From NCBI GenBank assembly GCA_030526425.1, contig JAUNCT010000001.1, positions 1 through 64,000 of the forward strand: a DNA stretch of 64,000 nucleotides, given 5' to 3'. Position numbers and translations under genes: made by a program. Origin of the DNA: Clostridia bacterium. Its GTDB lineage: Bacteria > Bacillota > Clostridia > Christensenellales > CAG-138. The notes beneath the pieces were generated by a model. The model did no database searches and was not told the DNA's origin. It saw nothing but the letters and a program-made list of their open reading frames with translations. Below are positions 37,206 to 46,482 of the stretch, piece after piece; the first letter of the stretch is position 1; each line of letters starts with the position of its first letter.

Positions 37206-38742
37206 CAAAAGACCGGTTGCCGCAAAGAAACCTTCCGCGCGCCCCGCACCGAAGAAAAGCGCACACGACGCCCCCGCCTTCGATGCGGCGGAGTTGAGAA
37301 AGCACCTGATCACCCTGACTTGCGCGCAGCCGGCACCCGATGCCGAAGCCGCGCAGGCGCTTTCCGCTTTGACCGCAATGGCAAAGAAGAAAGCCGCACG
37401 GGAAGAGCTCTCATCCAAAATCGCCGACACCGCGCTCGTGACCCGTTATCTCAACGCGGAAGCGTTCAAGGTCCGCAAGAATACCGCACGGTTTCTCGGC
37501 GCCATGACGCCGGAAGGGACGCTGCCCGCGCTTGCGGAAGCCCTCGACCGCGAAACCGTGCTCATGGTCGTTCCGTCGATCCTTCTGGCGCTCGGTTCCT
37601 ACGGCACGCCGGAAGCCGAACAGGCACTCATGCGTTATGTGCTTCCCGTTCCAACGAACGAGACCGAAGAAAAGAACGTTCTCGAAATCGCCGATGCCCG
37701 CCGCACGGCCTTGCGCAGCTTCCATGCCGGGGAAAGCTTCCCTGAATTCGAACGTTTCGACATCCCGACGAAGGTCCTTCTGACCGCGCCGGAAGGCATG
37801 AACGGCATCCTTTTTCGGGAACTCACCGGTCTCGGTCTCCACGCCGAGCAAACCGACGACGGCTGCACGCTGACCTGTGAACGGCTTGCCCCCGTCTTCC
37901 GCGCGCGCTGTTTCTCGGAGCTGCTCGTTCCGGTCGCCGCACCGCTTTCCGAAGACCCCGCTTCCATCGCCGCCGCGTTCGCGCCCGCGCCCGCGCTTCC
38001 TTACCGTGCGGAGCTGCGCAACTACCCCGGTGACCGCACCGCTTTCATCAAAGCACTTTCCAAAGCCCTCGGCGGCGTCAACGACCCATCGCATTACGCG
38101 GTGGAGCTGCGCGTTGATTTCACCGAAAGCGGCTTGAAGCTGTACCGGAAGCCCGTGAACTTCACAGACCCGCGTTACGGTTACCGCAAGCAGGCGATCT
38201 CCGCCTCCATCCGCCCGGAAACGGCGGCATGTCTCATCCGCTTCGCGCGGGAGAATGCCACAAAGGTCGTGCCGGACGCGCACGTTCTCGATCCGTTTGC
38301 CGGCAGCGGTACGTTCCTGTTCGAACGCGAAACGATCGGCAGCTGCGCCTCGCTTACGGGTGTGGACATCAAGCAGGAAACGGTACGCATCGCAATGGAC
38401 AACGCCCGCGCCGGGCGCTCCGCCGCGCGTTTCATAGCCAAGGACTGCCTGCGCTTCATCCCACGGGAACCCGCCGATGAACTCTATGCGAACCTGCCCT
38501 TCGGCAACCGCGTCGGCACGCACGAAAGCAACGAGACCCTCTACCGCGCATTCGTGAAACGCCTTCCGGAATTGTTGCGTCCCTCCGGATTCGCGCTGCT
38601 CTACACCATGGAGTTCCGTCTGCTCGAACGTTGCATCCGTCAGAATCCGGCGCTTGTCGTCCGTGCCCGCACGACGACCGAAGCCGGCGGGCTTTTGCCC
38701 CACGCGATTTTGGTGGAACGCGCACAAACGGCAAAAGTTTGA
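37183..38742 (+). CDS. THUMP-type RNA guanine methyltransferase with N-terminal helical repeat
   Basis: The 519-residue protein has a basic start, a helical, HEAT-like region (about 20-190), then an RNA methyltransferase of the UPF0020/Trm14 type: YGYRKQAISASIRPETAACL, the SAM motif DPFAGSGTF (near 369), and the catalytic NLPFGNRVG (near 436), the form of the N2-guanine methylase motif. It probably modifies tRNA or rRNA. The THUMP domain is not clear to me and may be replaced by the helical region. GGAGAG precedes the ATG at 37183, inside murG. Confidence 0.78.
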   Translation: MEKRRPNNKRPVAAKKPSARPAPKKSAHDAPAFDAAELRKHLITLTCAQPAPDAEAAQALSALTAMAKKKAAREELSSKIADTALVTRYLNAEAFKVRKNTARFLGAMTPEGTLPALAEALDRETVLMVVPSILLALGSYGTPEAEQALMRYVLPVPTNETEEKNVLEIADARRTALRSFHAGESFPEFERFDIPTKVLLTAPEGMNGILFRELTGLGLHAEQTDDGCTLTCERLAPVFRARCFSELLVPVAAPLSEDPASIAAAFAPAPALPYRAELRNYPGDRTAFIKALSKALGGVNDPSHYAVELRVDFTESGLKLYRKPVNFTDPRYGYRKQAISASIRPETAACLIRFARENATKVVPDAHVLDPFAGSGTFLFERETIGSCASLTGVDIKQETVRIAMDNARAGRSAARFIAKDCLRFIPREPADELYANLPFGNRVGTHESNETLYRAFVKRLPELLRPSGFALLYTMEFRLLERCIRQNPALVVRARTTTEAGGLLPHAILVERAQTAKV

Positions 38743-38784
38743 AAACGACTTGCCTTCTTCTTGCAAACCATATTGATTTTATTG

Positions 38785-38816
38785 AATATGACCCACTTGT
38801 GGGTCATATTTTTTTA
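38785..38816 (+). terminator. Terminator of the methyltransferase gene
   Basis: A 11- to 12-bp perfect stem AATATGACCCA/TGGGTCATATT (38785-38810) is followed by TTTTT. Confidence 0.92.
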
Positions 38817-38842
38817 CACCACAACATATGGAAACCACCCGA

Positions 38843-39177
38843 TTATCCACACAGAACCACAGGATAAACCACATCATCCACAGACTTATCCACCGTTATC
38901 CACCGCGAAAATGCGCAAAAAGTCGCAATTCCGTCCACTTATCCACATATCCACCCACCAAAGTGCCTACTTATCCACCAAGCGGTGGATTGCAGGATGG
39001 ATATGTGGTTTCCTGCAAAATGATGCGGAACAAAATGGCTTTTGACCAAAAAAACAATGGTGTTTCCTCAAAAAATGCAAGAAATCATGACGGAAACGAT
39101 GAAAATGCCGACATCTGTTATCCACCGGTCCAAAACTCCGTCCACCGGCGGAGTCATCCACGGGAAACGGTGGATAA
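38843..39177. other. DnaA-box cluster (candidate origin region)
   Basis: The 700-bp gap between two converging genes holds no coding sequence I believe. It contains at least ten near-consensus DnaA boxes: TTATCCACA at 38843 and 38939; TCATCCACA at 38874; TTATCCACC at 38886, 38896, 38971 and 39118; ATATCCACC at 38947; TCATCCACG at 39154; and TTATCCACC on the other strand at 39169-39177. Rows of A and T (39021-39080) follow. It lies beside rsmG-mnmG, often origin-proximal in Firmicutes. It may be oriC, part of a split origin, or a DnaA-titrating site. Confidence 0.75.
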
Positions 39178-39397
39178 CTCGGTTCACAACGCGAATTCTC
39201 CGTTTTTCACTTCTTCTTACCCGTCTTTCTTCCCTGCCTCCCGTGCTGTTTTGCGAAACCGGTTCTCTTCTTCTGCCGATCCCGGGTCCGCCGAAACGAC
39301 CGGAATCATCTTACCGTCTCCCGTATAGATCCGTCGTTTTTTCGAAAATCATGAAAAAGTGCGGCAAACCGAAGCACCGTTTTCTTTCTGGGCAAAC

Positions 39398-39429
39398 AAA
39401 AAACGCGGTCCGCAACGGGATCCGCGTTT
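39398..39429 (-). terminator. rsmG terminator
   Basis: AAACGCGG...CCGCGTTT hairpin (39401-39429, small bulge); read leftward it is followed by TTTTTTG. 39178-39397 between the DnaA boxes and this site holds nothing I recognise. Confidence 0.8.
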
Positions 39430-39441
39430 GATACGTGGTCT

Positions 39442-40125
39442 TTACAGTGGCTTCTTTGCCGGCGTCCCCGCCTTGCGCGGGTAGGTCTTCGGCGTCGGTT
39501 CGTTCTTGGTCACGAACACCAGGGTCCGTTTCCCGTATTCCGCAGGTACATCCGCGGTATCGACGCTTGCGTGCAGCAGATGGCACGCGCCTTTCGCGCC
39601 GGCGACTTCCTGTTCCGCATCGCCCTTGTAGCAGATGCTCTTCCCGCCGACCTTGAGAAGCGGCACGGTGAGTTCCATCAAAACGGAAAGATTCGCGACC
39701 GCACGGGTCAGCGCGATATCGTACTTTCCGCGGTGCTTCGGGTCGCGTCCCGCGTCCTCCGCACGGGCATGCAGCAAGGTCGCACGGTCCGTCAGACCGA
39801 GTTCTCGCAGCACCGTTTCGAGGAAGATCAGGCGCTTGTTCAATCCGTCGAGCAGGGTCACCGTGATATCGTCCCTGAGGATCATCAGCGGTACGCCGGG
39901 AAATCCCGCGCCCGTACCGACATCCACGCAGTGCGCCCCGTCCGAGATATAAGCCGCCGCCGCAAGCGAATCGGCAAAATGCTTTTCGGCGACTTCCCGT
40001 GCCTCGGTGATGGCAGTCAGGTTCATCCGCGTGTTCCAGTCGACAAGGAGCTCGTAATACTTTTGAAAGCGCTCCAGCTGTACATCCGTCAGGTCCGGGC
40101 GCAGTGCATGCAAATGTTCCTTCAT
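39442..40125 (-). CDS. rsmG: 16S rRNA (guanine527-N7)-methyltransferase
   Basis: RsmG (GidB) methylates G527 of 16S rRNA. The 227-residue protein has the family start with NLTAITE, the SAM motif VDVGTGAGFPG, and LTRAVANLSVLMELTVP. It overlaps mnmG by four bases (ATGA), the standard mnmG-rsmG arrangement. The C-terminal Lys/Pro tail is slightly longer than usual. Confidence 0.95.
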   Translation of the reverse strand: MKEHLHALRPDLTDVQLERFQKYYELLVDWNTRMNLTAITEAREVAEKHFADSLAAAAYISDGAHCVDVGTGAGFPGVPLMILRDDITVTLLDGLNKRLIFLETVLRELGLTDRATLLHARAEDAGRDPKHRGKYDIALTRAVANLSVLMELTVPLLKVGGKSICYKGDAEQEVAGAKGACHLLHASVDTADVPAEYGKRTLVFVTKNEPTPKTYPRKAGTPAKKPL

Positions 40126-42008
40126 TCTGCTTCTCCCTTGTGTTCGAGGCGTTTGAGATGGATCATCAGCACGGAGATATCCGCGGGGCTCACACCCGAG
40201 ATCCGCGACGCCTGACCGAGGTTCATCGGGCGCTGCTTGTTCAGCTTCTGCCTCGCCTCGAGGCGCAGCCCGTCGATGGTCTGATAATCGATCCCATCGG
40301 GTAGGAGCATGTTCTCCATTCGCTTTGCGCGCTCCACCTGCTCACGCTGTTTTTCGATGTATCCGTCGTAATGCGCGAGGATTTCGATCTGCTCACGCGC
40401 GGCGTCCGTCAGTACCGGCAGTTCCTCGTAAACGGCGGAAAGCGCGGTATAGCTTACGTTCGGGCGCTTCATCAGGTCGAACAGCTTTGCGCCGTGCTGC
40501 GGCAGCGTCTCGCCGATGGAGGAAAGGTAGGCGCGGAGCCGCTCATCCGGCGGAACGTTCTTTTCCGCTGCTGCCAGTGCGCGGGCGACCTCCTCCTGCT
40601 TCTCGTTCAGCGCGCGCCAACGGCGTTCGGAAATGAGACCGAGACGGCGTGCCTTTTCGGTCAGGCGCGCATCCGCGTTGTCCTGGCGGAGCAGCAGGCG
40701 GTATTCGCAGCGCGAGGTCATCATGCGGTACGGCTCCGGCGTGCCCTTCGTCGAAAGATCGTCGACGAGGACGCCGATATACGCTTCATCGCGTCCGAGC
40801 AGGAACGGCGCCTCTTCCTTGACATAGAGCGCGGCGTTCACACCCGCAAAAAATCCCTGCGCGGCGGCTTCTTCATAACCGCTCGAACCGTTGACCTGCC
40901 CCGCCATGAACAGACCGGGCACGCCCTTGACCATGAATGTGAGATCGAGCGCCGTGGGATCGATGCAATCGTATTCGATCGCGTAACCGAGGCGCATCAC
41001 ACGCGCGTTGCGCAAACCGGGCAGCGTGCGGACCATGGCGATCTGCACATCCGCGGGGAGGCTCGTCGAAAGTCCCTGCACATACATCTCGTGCGTCGTC
41101 CGTCCTTCCGGTTCGATGAAGATCTGGTGCCGGTCCTTGTCGGCAAAACGCACGATCTTATCCTCGATCGAGGGGCAATAGCGCGTTCCGGTCGCATGGA
41201 TCTTTCCCGAGTACATCGGCGAACGGTGCAGATTGTCGAGAATGATCTTGTGCGTTTCGGCATTCGTGTAAGTCAGCCAGCACTTGTCCTGCTCGCGGTC
41301 GAGCCGTCCGTTCAGAAACGAGAACGCGGGCATGGGCACATCGCCGAACTGCGGTTCCATCTCGCTGTAATCGAGACTGTGCCCGTCCACGCGGGAAGGC
41401 GTACCCGTTTTGAAACGCTGTAGCGGTACACCGAGTGCCGAAAGTCCGTCCGAAAGCCCTTCCGCTCTTCCGAGTCCGGCAGGTCCGCTGTTCTTTGCGA
41501 AATCGCCGATGAGGATACGGCTTTTGAGATACACGCCGGTCGCGACAACGACCGCACGGCAACGGAACGTGAATCCTTCCGCGGTAACGACCCCGGAGAT
41601 CTTTCCGTTCTCGGTCAAAAACCGTTCCGCCTCATCCTGAAGGATCGTCAGCCCGTCGCATTCCTCGAGCGCGCGTTTCATCCGTTCGTGATAACGGCGT
41701 TTGTCCATCTGCGCGCGAAGCGAATGCACGGCGGGTCCCTTGCCCGTGTTGAGCATGCGAATCTGGATCAGCGTATCGTCCGCCGCAAGACCCATTTCTC
41801 CACCCATCGCATCGATCTCGCGGACGAGGTGACCTTTTCCCGTTCCGCCGATGGCGGGGTTGCAGGGCATCAGACCGATCGAGTCGAGATTCAACGTCAA
41901 AAGAAGTGTTTCGAGACCCATGCGCGCGCATGCCAAAGAGGCCTCGCACCCTGCATGCCCGGCACCGATCACGACCACATAATAGCTTTGTGTCATTCCG
42001 TATTCCAT
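40122..42008 (-). CDS. mnmG: tRNA uridine-5-carboxymethylaminomethyl modification enzyme MnmG
   Basis: MnmG with MnmE installs the cmnm5 group at U34 of certain tRNAs. The 628-residue flavoprotein shows VIGAGHAGCEASLA at the N terminus, GGTGKGHLVREIDA, and the conserved C-terminal helical region ending in ISGVSPADISVLMIHL. The start at 42008 has no clear ribosome site; the ATG at 41996 (MTQSYYVVV) is an alternative. mnmE is not adjacent, unlike in many Firmicutes. Confidence 0.96.
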   Translation of the reverse strand: MEYGMTQSYYVVVIGAGHAGCEASLACARMGLETLLLTLNLDSIGLMPCNPAIGGTGKGHLVREIDAMGGEMGLAADDTLIQIRMLNTGKGPAVHSLRAQMDKRRYHERMKRALEECDGLTILQDEAERFLTENGKISGVVTAEGFTFRCRAVVVATGVYLKSRILIGDFAKNSGPAGLGRAEGLSDGLSALGVPLQRFKTGTPSRVDGHSLDYSEMEPQFGDVPMPAFSFLNGRLDREQDKCWLTYTNAETHKIILDNLHRSPMYSGKIHATGTRYCPSIEDKIVRFADKDRHQIFIEPEGRTTHEMYVQGLSTSLPADVQIAMVRTLPGLRNARVMRLGYAIEYDCIDPTALDLTFMVKGVPGLFMAGQVNGSSGYEEAAAQGFFAGVNAALYVKEEAPFLLGRDEAYIGVLVDDLSTKGTPEPYRMMTSRCEYRLLLRQDNADARLTEKARRLGLISERRWRALNEKQEEVARALAAAEKNVPPDERLRAYLSSIGETLPQHGAKLFDLMKRPNVSYTALSAVYEELPVLTDAAREQIEILAHYDGYIEKQREQVERAKRMENMLLPDGIDYQTIDGLRLEARQKLNKQRPMNLGQASRISGVSPADISVLMIHLKRLEHKGEAE

Positions 42009-42124
42009 AACAATTTATTGTAGCACGGAACGGCCCCGGATGGACAGAAAAATCAAAACGATCGCGGCATTTTCCTTGCCGTTTCTCCTGTCCCGAAAAA
42101 TTACGGAAAAGCCGTCTGCGGTTG

Positions 42125-42133
42125 TGGTATAAT
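42125..42133 (+). promoter_or_regulatory. Extended -10 promoter of the YhaM-like gene
   Basis: TGGTATAAT (42125-42133) is a TG-extended -10 box. The expected start of transcription, near 42140, rules out the ATG at 42138 and supports the start codon at 42165. Confidence 0.6.
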
Positions 42134-42164
42134 CATAATGAGAATTTATGAGGTGAATCATTTT

Positions 42165-43127
42165 ATGTCCAGAATGCGACTTTTGAATACGCTCCCCGAA
42201 GGCACTCTCCGTTTCGAGGGATTCTGCATCGTCAAGAGCGCCGATGTGCGCCAGAACAAAAACGGAACCGATTATCTCGACCTCGTCCTGACCGATTGCG
42301 AAGGCGAAGGCATCGCGAAGCTTTGGGACTACAGCCGCGAACTGCACGGTACTTACACCCCCGGCGACGTCATCAAGGTCCGCGGTACCATCAATATGTT
42401 CCGCGATGCCGAGCAGCTGAAGATCGAGAAGATCCGCCCCGCAGCCGAAGAGGACGAAGTGGATATGTCCCTGCTGCTGCCGTGCGCGCCGATCGACCCC
42501 GAAGCCGTTTACGATGAGCTGTACCGTTTGGCGGAGGACTTCCGGAACGAAGACCTGCGCCGCCTCGTCACCTACCTGATGCGCCAGCACAAGGAGCAGC
42601 TGCTCATCCACCCCGCAGCGGTCAAACTGCACCACGCGACGCGCGGAGGTCTGCTGCATCACACTTCCACCATCATCAGCATGGCAAAAGGCATCGCAAA
42701 AAACTATCCCGCACTGAATCTCGATCTGATCTGTGCCGGCGCGATCCTGCACGATATCGGCAAACTCCGCGAGATCGAGGCAAGTGCCCTCGGCATTCCT
42801 TCCGGCTACAGCACCGAGGGCAACCTCCTCGGGCACATCACCATGGGCGTGAACGAGATCGTTCAGGCGGCGGATCTGTTGGAGATCGACCCCGAAATCA
42901 CGATGCTGCTGCAGCACATGCTGCTTTCCCATCACGGTGCGCCCGAGTTCGGCAGCCCGAAATACCCGATGTTCCCCGAAGCGGAAGTCCTTTCCGAGCT
43001 CGACCTGCTCGACAGCCGGCTGTACGAAATGTACGCGGCACTCGAAGGCATCCAGCCCCGCGGATTCACCGAGCGCCAGTGGGCGCTCGACAACCGTCAG
43101 CTCTTCAAACACAGTTTCGGTTGCTGA
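42165..43127 (+). CDS. YhaM-like 3'-5' exoribonuclease (OB fold plus HD domain)
   Basis: The 320-residue protein has an N-terminal OB-fold nucleic-acid-binding domain (about 10-95) and an HD hydrolase domain with LLHHTSTI (H165/H166) and the AGAILHDIGKL core (HD at 196-197). This is the layout and length of Bacillus YhaM, which trims RNA and DNA 3' ends. The start is chosen by GAGGTG nine bases upstream of 42165. It is divergent from mnmG. Confidence 0.9.
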   Translation: MSRMRLLNTLPEGTLRFEGFCIVKSADVRQNKNGTDYLDLVLTDCEGEGIAKLWDYSRELHGTYTPGDVIKVRGTINMFRDAEQLKIEKIRPAAEEDEVDMSLLLPCAPIDPEAVYDELYRLAEDFRNEDLRRLVTYLMRQHKEQLLIHPAAVKLHHATRGGLLHHTSTIISMAKGIAKNYPALNLDLICAGAILHDIGKLREIEASALGIPSGYSTEGNLLGHITMGVNEIVQAADLLEIDPEITMLLQHMLLSHHGAPEFGSPKYPMFPEAEVLSELDLLDSRLYEMYAALEGIQPRGFTERQWALDNRQLFKHSFGC

Positions 43128-43147
43128 ATGTTATCATAATGTCGGAA

Positions 43148-43187
43148 AAATCCCCCGTCAGAACAAGCTGACGGGGGATTTCTTTTT
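43148..43187. terminator. Terminator between converging genes
   Basis: A 14-bp perfect stem AAATCCCCCGTCAG/CTGACGGGGGATTT with a 6-base loop (43148-43181), with T-runs on the right and A-runs on the left, so it can serve the YhaM-like gene and the leftward surface-protein gene. Confidence 0.92.
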
Positions 43188-43213
43188 CTTCGCGTATTAC
43201 CGCATCCGTAAAC

Positions 43214-44461
43214 TTATCGGTCGTCGTCCCGGTGGTGTTTCTTGTGATGGCGGCGCATCCTTGCGTTTTTCTTCAGCAGCACGCCGACAACGACCAAAGC
43301 AACCACCAGCAACACCGTTACGGCGATGAGCACGGGGATCACCGGGTCCGGTCCCGCATATTCCACCGTGCGGTGTGTCGTATACCCGCAGACCTTGCAG
43401 AGTCCCACCTCGGTGCCGGGGGCGTTTTTCGTTGCTTTCTTCGTGACCGCCCAATCGAAATCATGTACCGCGGTCCCGTCCTTGTCTCCGCAATCACAGT
43501 CGTGCCAATGCGTATCGGCATCGGTCATCCACAATGCCGTATCGTATTTGTGGATATGCGGCGTCGGTTCCGGTGTGGGTTCGGGTGTCGGGTCCGGCGT
43601 GACCGTGGGCTTTGGCGTTGGGATCACCGTCGGGGCAGGTGTCACCGAAACGACCGTGGGCTTTTCCGTCGGCGTTGCCGTTGCCTTCGCCGCATTCACC
43701 GAAATGACCGCCTTCTGCGTATCGACCGAACCGGCTTCGTTTTTGAACGTTGCGAAGATCTTCCAGCCGTTCATCTTTTGCGGAACGTTCGTCAGACGGA
43801 TCTTTTCCGAGGTCGTGCCGCTGAGTTTGAGATTCGGAAACTCCTTTTTCGTCTTGGAAACCGAATAGTTCTTACCCGAAGGCGATACGAAGGTCCAACT
43901 GATGCTTTCATCGTCGTCCGCGCGGGCGACGAAGCTGCAGCTTCCGCCCTCGGTCAGATGCTCGTCTCCCGGATGCTTCGTTACCGTGGGCTTTGATGCG
44001 ATTTTAGGCGGATCCGGCAACAAGATCATCGGCGGGTCCAATTTGGTCGCTTCTTCTTTGACCGTTACCGTCAGCGATGTGCTGAACGTTTTGTACGAAC
44101 CCGTCATGGATTTGAGCTGCGCGTTCAGGGTCACTTTTTGCGAACCGGCAGCCGTGAATTTCGTCGGGGACCAGCCGGTGATCACCCCCGTGCCGAGCGG
44201 GTTCTCTTTCACATTTCCCGACACATCGTAAACGAGCTTTCCTGCAATCTCGATTCCGGAAATATCGAAAGATTCTCCAACCTTATAGGTCATCTTCGAC
44301 GGATTCTTCGTGATGTAAAAATCCTTGTAATACGGGATATCGACGGTGATCTTACCGACAAACGGATCGGTGATCGTGACCTTTTCGGCTGTGGCGGGCA
44401 CGCAAATCCCCAGCAGCATCACCAGGCACAGCAACAGCGACAGCATCTTCTCCTTTTTCAT
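43214..44461 (-). CDS. Surface protein with Ig-like domains and C-terminal membrane anchor
   Basis: The 415-residue protein has a signal peptide (1-25), a bacterial Ig-like (group 3) domain (about 50-130, MTYKVGESFDISGIEIAG), a second Ig-like domain (about 155-255, TKHPGDEHLTEGGSCSFVARA), a Pro/Thr linker, a Cys/His-rich module (HWHDCDCGDKDGT ... LCKVCGYTTHRTVEY), a membrane helix (about 370-393) and a basic His/Lys tail. It should be anchored in the membrane facing outward. It is a paralog of the protein encoded at 44600-45976, sharing the Ig-like domains. Function unknown. Confidence 0.75.
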   Translation of the reverse strand: MKKEKMLSLLLCLVMLLGICVPATAEKVTITDPFVGKITVDIPYYKDFYITKNPSKMTYKVGESFDISGIEIAGKLVYDVSGNVKENPLGTGVITGWSPTKFTAAGSQKVTLNAQLKSMTGSYKTFSTSLTVTVKEEATKLDPPMILLPDPPKIASKPTVTKHPGDEHLTEGGSCSFVARADDDESISWTFVSPSGKNYSVSKTKKEFPNLKLSGTTSEKIRLTNVPQKMNGWKIFATFKNEAGSVDTQKAVISVNAAKATATPTEKPTVVSVTPAPTVIPTPKPTVTPDPTPEPTPEPTPHIHKYDTALWMTDADTHWHDCDCGDKDGTAVHDFDWAVTKKATKNAPGTEVGLCKVCGYTTHRTVEYAGPDPVIPVLIAVTVLLVVALVVVGVLLKKNARMRRHHKKHHRDDDR

Positions 44462-44502
44462 ATGCTCCCCCTTCTTTTTCGAACGTTCGTTCTCTTGATT
44501 TT

Positions 44503-44531
44503 ATCTTATGAAATCCATGAGTATCCGTCAA
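44503..44531 (-). promoter_or_regulatory. Promoter of the 43214-44461 surface-protein gene
   Basis: Read leftward, TTGACG (44526-44531) and TAAGAT (44503-44508) are separated by 17 bases. It lies after the terminator of the upstream paralog, so the two surface proteins are expressed separately. Confidence 0.65.
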
Positions 44532-44560
44532 TATTGCATGAATACTGTTCACAAAACCAC

Positions 44561-44588
44561 AAAAAAAGACGACCCGTATGTGGGTCGC
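44561..44588 (-). terminator. Terminator of the 44600-45976 gene
   Basis: CGACCC-6-GGGTCG hairpin (44570-44587); read leftward it is followed by TCTTTTTTT. Confidence 0.85.
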
Positions 44589-44599
44589 CTTTCTCTGTT

Positions 44600-45976
44600 T
44601 CAGTCCGTCACCGGAACACCGCTCGCCGTCACGTAATCCGCCCAGCAATACCCGCGGACTCCGGCTTTGGTTTCGACTTCATAATACTTTCCCGTGCGGC
44701 GCAACACCGTGACCTCTTCTCCCTGGTAGACATAAGCCGTGACCAGCGAGCTTTGACTTGCCGCTGTCCGTACGGCGACCGTCTTTGCGTTGACCGTGCC
44801 TTTGATGACCCGTTCTGCAGGCCCATTGTCCCCGGTGTCGATCTTTTTCATCAGCAACACCTTGCCGGATGCATCCATCTTGACGAGATAGTATTCTCCC
44901 GGTTCGCTTGCATCCTCTTCGGGAATCAAAGACAGCAAACACTCCGCGCAGTGCCCCGTGCTTTCCTGCCCCGTTTGTTGCGGCACCGGCGTGTTCGTTG
45001 CTTCTTCCTCTTCCGTAACGGAGATCAGCGCCGAATCCGAACGGACCGAACCCGCTGCGTTTTTGAACGTACAATAGACCTTCCATCCGTCCGCTGCCGC
45101 AGGAATATGCGTCAGGCGGAGTTTTTCCGCGCTTTCGCCGCTGACTTTCATGACCGTGCCGATCTTTTTCCGGGCATTATCCACCGAATACTCCGTACCG
45201 TGTGGAGAAATGAATGTCCATGTGAGGCTCTCGTAACCATCTGCTCTTGCGATGAAGCTTGCCGAGCTCCCGGGCTCGACGACCTCTCCGGTCGGGTGTT
45301 TCGTGATTTTCGGAACCTTCTGTGCTTTATCTGTCACGTTTACCGTCATGGTCGTCGACATCGTCTTATAGGCGCCGCTTTTTCCGATTACACTCAGCGA
45401 CAATGTGACCTTCTGCTTCCCCGCGGTTTTGAACGACGTGGGCGAAACCTTCATCTTCTTGGTGGCAAGTACGCTTTTCGAGGTTGTTCCCTTCGCATCC
45501 TTGACATAGGTCCCGGTGACTTCGATCCCCGCCGGATCGAAGGACTCTCCGACGACATAAGTCGTTTTTTTCGGCTCCTTCGTCACATCGATCTTCGCAC
45601 AGTAGGGATAATTCGTTTTGTCCGTGACGTTCACGGTCGTCGTACACTTCTGGTCGACCCACTTCCCGTCTTTGCCCTTAACGCTCAGCGTCAAAGTCAC
45701 GGTTTTCTTCCCCTCCGAGGTAAATGTCTTCGGCGACCATCTGAGACCGGATGTACCGATCTTATTGATACCTGTCTTTCCGGAAGCATCCTTTACGACC
45801 GTACCGGAAATCTCGATTCCTTCCGGATCAAACGCCTCTCCGACATTGTAGGTCGTTTTCTTCGGCTTTTCGGAAACCCATATCTCCGTATAATACGGGT
45901 AGTCGTCCGCCAAAGCGCCGCACGCCGTCAGTAGGATACCGGTCAACAGCAACAGATTCCACAGCAACCGTTTCAT
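44600..45976 (-). CDS. Secreted Ig-like domain protein with SH3b domain
   Basis: The 458-residue protein has a signal sequence with a possible lipobox (LLTAC, C19), two group 3 Ig-like domains in tandem (TTYNVGEAFDPEGIEISG and TTYVVGESFDPAGIEVTG), a third Ig-like region (ITKHPTGEVVEPGSSASFI), and a C-terminal bacterial SH3 domain (about 390-455) likely to bind the wall. It resembles the 43214-44461 protein but swaps the Cys/His module and anchor for SH3b. AAGGAGG precedes the ATG at 45976, which overlaps the stop of the C_GCAxxG_C_C gene (ATGA), so those two are coupled. Confidence 0.75.
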   Translation of the reverse strand: MKRLLWNLLLLTGILLTACGALADDYPYYTEIWVSEKPKKTTYNVGEAFDPEGIEISGTVVKDASGKTGINKIGTSGLRWSPKTFTSEGKKTVTLTLSVKGKDGKWVDQKCTTTVNVTDKTNYPYCAKIDVTKEPKKTTYVVGESFDPAGIEVTGTYVKDAKGTTSKSVLATKKMKVSPTSFKTAGKQKVTLSLSVIGKSGAYKTMSTTMTVNVTDKAQKVPKITKHPTGEVVEPGSSASFIARADGYESLTWTFISPHGTEYSVDNARKKIGTVMKVSGESAEKLRLTHIPAAADGWKVYCTFKNAAGSVRSDSALISVTEEEEATNTPVPQQTGQESTGHCAECLLSLIPEEDASEPGEYYLVKMDASGKVLLMKKIDTGDNGPAERVIKGTVNAKTVAVRTAASQSSLVTAYVYQGEEVTVLRRTGKYYEVETKAGVRGYCWADYVTASGVPVTD

Positions 45977-46389
45977 TCGCTCTCCTCCTTTTCCGGTCCG
46001 ATCGTATCCCACAATATGTCCGCGATCTGCTCCACGAGTTCGTAACAACGTGTGTCTTCCCGTCTGTGACGATGTTTCAGCACGTTGCATTCGATCGTAC
46101 CGAAGCGTTCCATTGCGTTTTGCGCAAAACTTCCGCAAAGGCCTTGCACTTCTTCGTACGACTCCCCGCCGTTGTTGAAAAGATACGATATCGCCGCGAC
46201 ACCGCCTGTGACGGCACCGCAGGCAAGTCCGCAACTCAACCCGCCCGAAAATCCGCGCATCATCCGGAAACACCGTTCCTCCGGAACGACTCCGTGCGCT
46301 TCCAATACCGCTTCGAACACGGCTTCGGAACAGCTTTTTCCTTCTTCGAGATACAAACGCCGAAGCAATTCTTTGTCTTTGCGATCCAT
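45973..46389 (-). CDS. C_GCAxxG_C_C family (redox-type) protein
   Basis: The 138-residue protein has seven cysteines (20, 40, 53, 57, 85, 101, 115) and the family core GGLSCGLACGAVTGG, which defines the C_GCAxxG_C_C family, thought to bind a metal or work in thiol redox chemistry. It is coupled to the Ig/SH3b protein gene. The start at 46389 has GAGGTG six bases upstream; a longer frame would run into the leuS terminator. Confidence 0.8.
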   Translation of the reverse strand: MDRKDKELLRRLYLEEGKSCSEAVFEAVLEAHGVVPEERCFRMMRGFSGGLSCGLACGAVTGGVAAISYLFNNGGESYEEVQGLCGSFAQNAMERFGTIECNVLKHRHRREDTRCYELVEQIADILWDTIGPEKEESE

Positions 46390-46411
46390 CTCAGACACCT
46401 CACTTGAATGC

Positions 46412-46440
46412 AAAAGGGAGACCGTGATGTGCGGTCTCCC
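46412..46440 (-). terminator. leuS terminator
   Basis: GGGAGACCG-7-CGGTCTCCC (46416-46440); read leftward it is followed by TTTTG. Confidence 0.75.
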
Positions 46441-46482
46441 CTGTTTTTCCGGGCGCCGCAAGGCAGCACGCGGGTGCCGGAC

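Noticed and set aside
38828..39431. Open frames within the DnaA-box region
   Set aside because: They lack ribosome sites, overlap one another and are made mostly of the repeated box sequence.
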